Shown: one piece after another, positions 14,428-18,956 of the stretch
Layout: every line of letters starts with the position of its first letter
Position numbering within the stretch: the first letter of the stretch is position 1
Assembly (NCBI GenBank): GCA_019117105.1
Contig: DXAH01000018.1
Span: 1-18,956 of the forward strand
From: Duodenibacillus intestinigallinarum
Lineage (GTDB): Bacteria; Pseudomonadota; Gammaproteobacteria; Burkholderiales; Burkholderiaceae_F
DNA: 18,956 nucleotides
Direction of reading: 5' to 3'
Position numbers and translations under genes: made by a program
Notes under the pieces: model-generated
Database searches by the model: none
What the model was told of the DNA's origin: nothing
The model's input: the letters and a program-made list of their open reading frames with translations, nothing else

Positions 14428-15249
14428 TTAGTCGCGCAGCAGATCGTTGATGGAGGTCTTGGAGCGTGTCTTGGCATCGACGCGCTTGACGATGACGGCG
14501 CAGTTGAGGTTGTAAGTGCCGTCCTTGCTCGGCAACGAGCCCGGGACGACCACGGAACCGGCCGGCACACGGCCGCGCAGGATTTCGCCCGTTGTGCGGT
14601 CGTAGATCTTGGTTGACTGACCGATGAAAACGCCCATGGAAATCACGGAGTTTTCTTCGACGACTACGCCTTCGACGATTTCGCTGCGTGCGCCGATGAA
14701 GCAGTTGTCCTCAATGATCGTGGGGCCGGCCTGCACGGGTTCGAGAACGCCGCCGATGCCAACGCCGCCCGAGAGGTGGCAGTTCTTGCCGACCTGAGCG
14801 CAGGAGCCCACGGTGGCCCACGTATCGACCATCGTGCCAGAGCCCACGCGTGCGCCGACGTTTACGAAGGAGGGCATCAGCACGGCGCCCGGTTCAATGA
14901 AGGAGCCGTAGCGGGCGATGGCGCCGGGGATAGCGCGGATGCCGGACTCGGAAATCTTCTGGCCGTCGTTGTCGTGGAACTTCACGGGCAGCTTGTCGTA
15001 CCAGGTAAAGGGACCGGCCTTCATCACTTCGTTGGGCATCAGACGGAAACTCAGAAGAACTGCCTTCTTGATCCACTGGTGCGTGAGCCACCCTTCGGCG
15101 GTCTTTTCTGCCACGCGCATCGAGCCGTTGTTCAGGCCCGCGAGCACGCTCATGATGGCTTCGCGCTGATCGGCAGCGATCGTTTCGGCATTCCACTGAT
15201 CGCGGCTGTCCCATGCGGATTCGATGATGGAGGTAAGTTCCTGAGTCAT
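14428..15249 (-). CDS. dapD: 2,3,4,5-tetrahydropyridine-2,6-dicarboxylate N-succinyltransferase
   Basis: DapD transfers succinyl from succinyl-CoA to tetrahydrodipicolinate, opening the succinylase branch of lysine/mDAP synthesis. The 273-residue product is the usual length (E. coli 274) and closely follows the E. coli protein by recall. The helical N-terminal domain has H-Q-W-I-K-K-A-V-L-L-S-F at 57-68, and the left-handed beta-helix of hexapeptide repeats covers about 118-240. It carries G-T-M-V-D-T-W-A-T-V-G-S (catalytic-region D142), H-L-S-G-G-V-G-I-G-G-V-L-E-P and D-N-C-F-I-G-A-R-S-E. The start at ATG 15249 is chosen because AAAGGA lies about 9 nt upstream and the N-terminus M-T-Q-E-L matches; the frame extends to 15279 but that would include the ribosome-binding site. 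It is 93 bases after dapC and 6 bases before dapE. Confidence 0.96.
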   Translation of the reverse strand: MTQELTSIIESAWDSRDQWNAETIAADQREAIMSVLAGLNNGSMRVAEKTAEGWLTHQWIKKAVLLSFRLMPNEVMKAGPFTWYDKLPVKFHDNDGQKISESGIRAIPGAIARYGSFIEPGAVLMPSFVNVGARVGSGTMVDTWATVGSCAQVGKNCHLSGGVGIGGVLEPVQAGPTIIEDNCFIGARSEIVEGVVVEENSVISMGVFIGQSTKIYDRTTGEILRGRVPAGSVVVPGSLPSKDGTYNLNCAVIVKRVDAKTRSKTSINDLLRD

Positions 15250-15272
15250 TTCTTGTGTTCCTTTCAAAGGTT

Positions 15273-15309
15273 GGCGCACTTGCTCGCGTACCGAGCCTCC
15301 CTGCGCGCC
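15273..15309 (-). promoter_or_regulatory. Nested hairpin in the dapC-dapD intercistronic leader
   Basis: GGCGC/GCGCC (15273-15277 with 15305-15309) encloses GCTCG/CGAGC (15282-15286 with 15292-15296), giving a small two-step stem in the dapD leader. There is no T-run. It is far too short for a lysine riboswitch. It may affect dapD expression or mRNA processing, or be chance. Confidence 0.25.
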
Positions 15310-15342
15310 GTTTGTTAAAAAATCGGTTTTACGGATGATAGG

Positions 15343-16560
15343 TCACTTGCGCGATAGAGCAAAGTTGCGGATGCGCTCGGCCGCTTCGCCGATGCGCTCG
15401 GGCTCGGCAACCAGTGCGATGCGCACGTAGCCTGCGCCCGGGTTCATGGTCGAGCCGTCGGCAAGTGTCACGTTACGCGACAGGTAGGAGCCCGGCAGCA
15501 CCGTGACACCCGTCTGACGATAGAGTTCGCGAGCAAAGACTTCATCGTCTTCACCGACGTTGGCCCAGAGGTAGAAGCTAGCCTGCGGCATGGGCGCGTC
15601 AATCACAGAGTTCAGAATGGGTTGCGCGACGGCAAATTTTTCACGATACAGACGGCGGTTTTCCACGACGTGCGCCTCGTCGTTCCAGGCAGCAATTGAA
15701 GCGGCCTGAATCATCGGGTTCATGGCCGAGCCGTGATAGGTGCGGTAAAGAAGGTAAGAGGCGATGAGCGAGCGGTCACCGGCCACAAAGCCGCTGCGCA
15801 GACCCGGCGCATTGCTGCGCTTGGAAAGGCTGTTTAATACGATGATGTTTTTCAGATCGGTTCGGCCGCAGGCTTTGGCCGCCGTCATGGCGCCGATCGG
15901 AGCGTTGCCTTCTTCGAAATAAATTTCGCTGTAGCACTCGTCGCTTGCGATGACAAAACCGTATTGATCCGAAAGAGCAAAGAGTTTTTTCCAGTCGTCC
16001 AAATCAAAGACGGATCCCGTCGGGTTGCCCGGAGAGCATATGTAGACAAGCTGAGTTTGAGAAAGTGTTTCGGGACTCAATACGGACAAATCGAGTTTGT
16101 AGCCGTTTTCGCGCGTCAGCGGCAAGTACACGGGATCGGCTCCGGCCAGAAACGTTGCGCCTTCGTAAATCTGATAGAAGGGAACGGGCATCACGACTTT
16201 GGCGCCGCCTTTGACGGTCGGGTCGACAAGGCATTGGACCAGACTGAAAAGGGCTTCGCGGGTGCCGAGCACCGGCAGGATTTCGGTCGCGGGATCCGGG
16301 GCCAGCCCGTAGCGGCGTTCGCACCAGGCGCTGATGGCTTCACGCAGGGCAGGGTTGCCTGCCGTGCCCGGGTAGGAGCTCATGAGCGAAATGTTCTGAG
16401 CAATCGCTTCGCCAATGCACTGAGGAATCGGATGACAGGGTTCGCCGATGCCGAGCGAAATCGGCTTGAGTTTGCCTTCGGCCGGAACAATTCCCTCGAA
16501 GAGTTTGCGCAGTCGGGCAAAAGGGTAGGGGCGGGTGCGAGAAAGTCCGGGATTGGGCAC
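15343..16560 (-). CDS. dapC: Succinyldiaminopimelate transaminase
   Basis: DapC is a fold-type I, PLP-dependent aminotransferase. It converts N-succinyl-2-amino-6-ketopimelate to N-succinyl-LL-diaminopimelate with glutamate as donor. The open frame extends to 16737, but the GTG at 16560 is the supported start. AAAGGA lies 7 nt upstream, and the product then begins M-P-N-P-G-L-S-R and runs into R-P-Y-P-F-A-R-L-R-K-L-F as expected for the betaproteobacterial family. The resulting 405 residues are a normal length. Visible features are L-G-I-G-E-P at 36-41, S-P-G-N-P-T-G at 176-182 with the cofactor-contacting N179, D207 and Y210 in S-D-E-C-Y-S-E-I-Y, the Schiff-base lysine K247 in L-N-S-L-S-K-R-S-N and R255. 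It heads the dapC-dapD-dapE-prmB group and is divergent from smc. Confidence 0.92.
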   Translation of the reverse strand: MPNPGLSRTRPYPFARLRKLFEGIVPAEGKLKPISLGIGEPCHPIPQCIGEAIAQNISLMSSYPGTAGNPALREAISAWCERRYGLAPDPATEILPVLGTREALFSLVQCLVDPTVKGGAKVVMPVPFYQIYEGATFLAGADPVYLPLTRENGYKLDLSVLSPETLSQTQLVYICSPGNPTGSVFDLDDWKKLFALSDQYGFVIASDECYSEIYFEEGNAPIGAMTAAKACGRTDLKNIIVLNSLSKRSNAPGLRSGFVAGDRSLIASYLLYRTYHGSAMNPMIQAASIAAWNDEAHVVENRRLYREKFAVAQPILNSVIDAPMPQASFYLWANVGEDDEVFARELYRQTGVTVLPGSYLSRNVTLADGSTMNPGAGYVRIALVAEPERIGEAAERIRNFALSRK

Positions 16561-16620
16561 GGGAGAATCCTTTGTAAAAGAAGCGGCCTTAGTGAAAAAC
16601 GGCGCGGGCACATCCGAAAA

Positions 16621-16649
16621 ATTATAAGGTGGCTTTTGCCTTGAAAATG
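16621..16649 (-). promoter_or_regulatory. Candidate promoter of the dapC operon
   Basis: On the minus strand a perfect TATAAT lies at 16626-16621, about 60 bases before the dapC GTG. The -35 region near 16642-16649 is weak (best matches TTTTCA or ATTTTC). The very good -10 and the correct distance make it the likeliest start site for the operon. Confidence 0.45.
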
Positions 16650-16666
16650 CGCGGTGACGGTACAAT
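16637..16666 (+). promoter_or_regulatory. Candidate smc promoter
   Basis: TTGCCT (16637-16642, 4 of 6) and TACAAT (16661-16666, 5 of 6) are spaced by 18 nt. Transcription would begin near 16673. The -35 overlaps the upstream part of the divergent dapC promoter, so the two may compete for polymerase. Confidence 0.4.
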
Positions 16667-16674
16667 CCGAACAC

Positions 16675-16713
16675 AAGCGCCGCATGTTTCTTTTTCAGGC
16701 GCTTTCTTTTTTG
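16675..16713 (+). terminator. Terminator-like hairpin in the smc leader
   Basis: AAGCGCC (16675-16681) pairs with GGCGCTT (16698-16704) across a 16-nt loop and is followed by TCTTTTTTG. No plus-strand gene upstream needs ending here. The hairpin starts at the predicted smc transcript 5' end, so it may be an attenuator or a 5' stabilising structure. Confidence 0.45.
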
Positions 16714-16740
16714 TTGGCATCCTTTTTCACTTAACAAACC

Positions 16741-18956
16741 GTGCGTCTAAAACAGCTTCGCATTTCCGGCTTCAAGAGCTTTGCCGATACCACCGTCATC
16801 GAATTTCCGGGGGCGGTGGCCGGTATTGTCGGCCCCAATGGCTGCGGCAAATCCAATGTGATTGACGCCATCCGCTGGGTGCTGGGCGAAGCGCGCGTCT
16901 CCGAATTGCGCGGCTCGACGTCCATGAGCGAACTCATTTTTTCGGGTTCGGTGAATCGTCCGGCATCTTCCCGCGCTTCGGTCGAACTGGTGCTCGACAA
17001 CTCCGACGGCACGATCAAGGGGGCCTGGGGGCGCTATACGGAGCTTTCCGTCAAGCGCGTCGTCACGCGCGACGGCAGCAATGCGTACCTCATCAACAAT
17101 CAGCAGGTGCGCCGCCGCGACGTGCAGGACATCTTTATGGGCACCGGCCTGGGGCCCCGCTCCTACGCGATCATCAGCCAGGGCATGATCAGCAACTTCA
17201 TCAAGGCCAAGCCTGAGGAGCTGCGCGTGTATCTGGAAGAAGCCGCCGGCGTGAGCAAGTACAAGGATCGTCGCCGTGAAACCGAAACGGCGCTGGCCGG
17301 TACGCGCAACAATCTTGAGAAGGTCAGCTACCTGCAGGAGACGAAGCGTACCGAAATCGAGCGCCTGACGGCCGAAGCCGAAGTGGCCGCTCGATGGAAG
17401 GAACTCACCGGCCAAAGGGATACGGCGGAACTCTTGTGGTACTTCCTGCAGGAGCAAGATGCGGGAGCGGCGGTCAATAAGGTCAACGCGCAGATTGCGG
17501 CGCGTGAAGCCGATTTGCTGCAGGGAAGAGGCGAACTGCAAAAACTTACAACGCAGATTGATGCTTTAAAGGAAGAGGCCCGCGTTAGGCGCGAAGCGGC
17601 TGACAAGGCCCGCGAAGCAGCTTGGCAGGCCAATGCCCGCGTCACTGAACTCGAAGGGGCGATTGCACGCATCATTACGGAAAAGGATTCGCTTGCCCGC
17701 GAAATCGCCAATGCGGCAGAGAGCATTGCACGACGCCGCAACGAAGGGGATACCGCTTTGAGTCGGTTGGCCGAACTCGCCGCCAAGGAGCAGGAACTGC
17801 GCGAAAACGCTGAGGCCATGACCGAAGAGTGTGCGGCCGCTCAGGAAAGCGCTCTGGAACTTCAGCAGGACTGCGAGGAGAAAAAAGAGGCTTACGAAAA
17901 GGCCCGACAGGATGCTGCCGCACATGAAAAGCGAATGGAAGTTCTAAACGTCCAGATGCAGGCTTTGACGCGTGAATTAAACGACGTTGAAGCGCGGCTG
18001 GAAGCGATCGAAGCCGAGCGCCGCTCGGGGCAGGCGCCCGATGAAGAGCGCTTTGCTGAGCTTTCGGCGCTGATTGAAGAGACGCAGGCGCAGTTTGAAG
18101 AACTGACGGCAAAGGTTGAGGAAAAAAAGACCGAGCTTGAGTTGTCTCGCAACGCCAACGATGAGACCCGTGCTCAAAAGGAACGCCTGAGTGCGATTCA
18201 CGCCCGTACCGTAGCGCGACTGCAGGCGCTTGAAGCGCTGCAGCAAAAGTCGCAGGCCGAAGGCAAGCTTCCTGCATGGCTCGGCAAAATGGGACTCGCC
18301 CAAGCCGCGCGTCTTTTCGAAAAGATCACGGTTGAAGACGGTTGGGCCGTGGCGCTCGAAGCGGTGTTAAGCGCCAAAGCAGGAGCGCTCAACATGAGCG
18401 TTCTCGAACGAGCGGCCGGTTTTGAATACGATCCGCCTCCCGCGCGCCTCGTGTTTTACGGTGAGCCCAAGGGGCAGACGGCATCTCTGCCTAAGCTTGC
18501 CAAACCGCTTGCCGAAAAAGTCGCCTCGGACGACCCTAAAGTAAAAGGAGCGCTCGAGGAATGGCTTGCCGGCGTTTATGTCACCGATACGCTCGATGAG
18601 GCGGTGGCTCGACGCTCGGAACTTGCCCGTGGCGAGCGTTTTGTCACGCCAAAGGGTCATATTGTTGACCCGATTTCGATCAGCTTCTGGGCTGAGGAGA
18701 GCGAAAGTGCCGGCGTCATGTCGCGGGCGGCCGAAATTCGCACGCTTTCGGAGCAGTCCACACGCGAGCGCGATGAGCTCGATGCGATTGACGAAAAACT
18801 GGTGGCTCAGCAGGGTGCCCTGAAAGTGGCTCAAGCGCAGGCTGCCGAAACGAGCCGCGCGGCCGATGCAAGCCGCAACGAGCTGCACATGCTGCAGGTC
18901 GAATATTCGGCACTGTCCGCCGCCATTGATGCCTGGCGTGAAAAGAGCCGTCGAAC
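16741..18956 (+). CDS. smc: Chromosome segregation protein SMC (3' partial)
   Basis: SMC is the ATPase core of the bacterial condensin that organises and helps segregate chromosomes with ScpA and ScpB. The frame is open from GTG 16741 to the window end, giving 738 full codons of an expected roughly 1,170. The start is fixed by an in-frame TAA at 16732-16734 and by the canonical N-terminus M-R-L-K-Q-L-R-I-S-G-F-K-S-F. Walker A is G-P-N-G-C-G-K-S at 31-38. S-Q-G-M-I and E-E-A-A-G-V-S-K-Y-K-R-like residues close the N-terminal head near 140-180. A long Glu/Ala/Arg-rich coiled coil occupies about 180-500, and the hinge about 509-665, ending G-V-M-S-R-A-A-E-I-R. The return coil begins before the window ends; the signature and Walker B lie outside. 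No Shine-Dalgarno precedes the GTG, which is unusual for this window. Confidence 0.95.
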   Translation, partial: MRLKQLRISGFKSFADTTVIEFPGAVAGIVGPNGCGKSNVIDAIRWVLGEARVSELRGSTSMSELIFSGSVNRPASSRASVELVLDNSDGTIKGAWGRYTELSVKRVVTRDGSNAYLINNQQVRRRDVQDIFMGTGLGPRSYAIISQGMISNFIKAKPEELRVYLEEAAGVSKYKDRRRETETALAGTRNNLEKVSYLQETKRTEIERLTAEAEVAARWKELTGQRDTAELLWYFLQEQDAGAAVNKVNAQIAAREADLLQGRGELQKLTTQIDALKEEARVRREAADKAREAAWQANARVTELEGAIARIITEKDSLAREIANAAESIARRRNEGDTALSRLAELAAKEQELRENAEAMTEECAAAQESALELQQDCEEKKEAYEKARQDAAAHEKRMEVLNVQMQALTRELNDVEARLEAIEAERRSGQAPDEERFAELSALIEETQAQFEELTAKVEEKKTELELSRNANDETRAQKERLSAIHARTVARLQALEALQQKSQAEGKLPAWLGKMGLAQAARLFEKITVEDGWAVALEAVLSAKAGALNMSVLERAAGFEYDPPPARLVFYGEPKGQTASLPKLAKPLAEKVASDDPKVKGALEEWLAGVYVTDTLDEAVARRSELARGERFVTPKGHIVDPISISFWAEESESAGVMSRAAEIRTLSEQSTRERDELDAIDEKLVAQQGALKVAQAQAAETSRAADASRNELHMLQVEYSALSAAIDAWREKSRR

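Noticed and set aside
15250..15342. Lysine riboswitch ahead of dapD
   Set aside because: Only about 93 bases are available and no L-box-like core or terminator is visible.
16561..16737. Upstream extension of dapC to 16737 (464 aa)
   Set aside because: The extra 59 residues cover the divergent promoter region; GTG 16560 has a good ribosome site and the family N-terminus.
16747..17541. A 264-codon minus-strand open frame opposite smc
   Set aside because: SMC head motifs on the plus strand are unambiguous and fill the same bases.
1..18956. CRISPR array, insertion sequence, prophage or other defence module
   Set aside because: No regularly spaced repeats, transposase, integrase or defence-gene motifs were seen; nearly all bases belong to recognised housekeeping genes.

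Overview
The window looks like chromosomal DNA of a Gram-negative betaproteobacterium. It has outer-membrane biogenesis (BamC), phosphatidylethanolamine synthesis, the succinylase lysine/meso-DAP branch, and the order smc | dapC-dapD-dapE-prmB that I associate with Burkholderiales. A TtrS/TtrR-type two-component system and by-eye GC in the mid-50s percent fit a gut Sutterellaceae-like organism (Sutterella/Parasutterella group), but that placement is inference. It is mainly housekeeping sequence: no tRNA, rRNA, CRISPR array, insertion sequence or prophage gene was seen, and no gap without a gene exceeds about 225 bases.

Left part (1-5010, all + strand): the 3' part of bamC, a DUF805 membrane protein, a SlyD-like FKBP prolyl isomerase, a small unknown protein, then psd and pssA, which together make phosphatidylethanolamine. 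Next is a fumarylacetoacetase-family hydrolase standing alone between two terminator-like hairpins. A branched terminator separates psd from pssA although the two enzymes act in succession.

Middle part (5010-10390, + strand): cstA, a pyruvate/peptide-type carbon-starvation transporter, ends at a 12-bp UUCG-capped hairpin. A two-gene operon follows: a periplasmic-binding TtrS-like histidine kinase and its FixJ/TtrR-type response regulator. Fused against the end of the regulator is a MipA/OmpV-family outer-membrane barrel gene that has lost its start codon and most or all of its signal peptide. This is the least ordinary place in the window.

Right part (10424-16560, - strand): an operon read dapC -> dapD -> dapE -> prmB -> yheS-like ABC-F ATPase. 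DapC, DapD and DapE carry out the succinylated steps from tetrahydrodipicolinate to LL-diaminopimelate, for lysine and peptidoglycan. PrmB methylates ribosomal protein L3 and the ABC-F protein is ribosome-associated. From a compact divergent promoter region at about 16620-16670, smc runs rightward and leaves the window after its hinge domain.

I did not find convincing evidence of a new biological system. The best leads are the 5'-damaged mipA next to the ttrSR-like pair, unusual features of the sensor kinase, and terminator-like or occluding hairpins in the leaders of smc and yheS.
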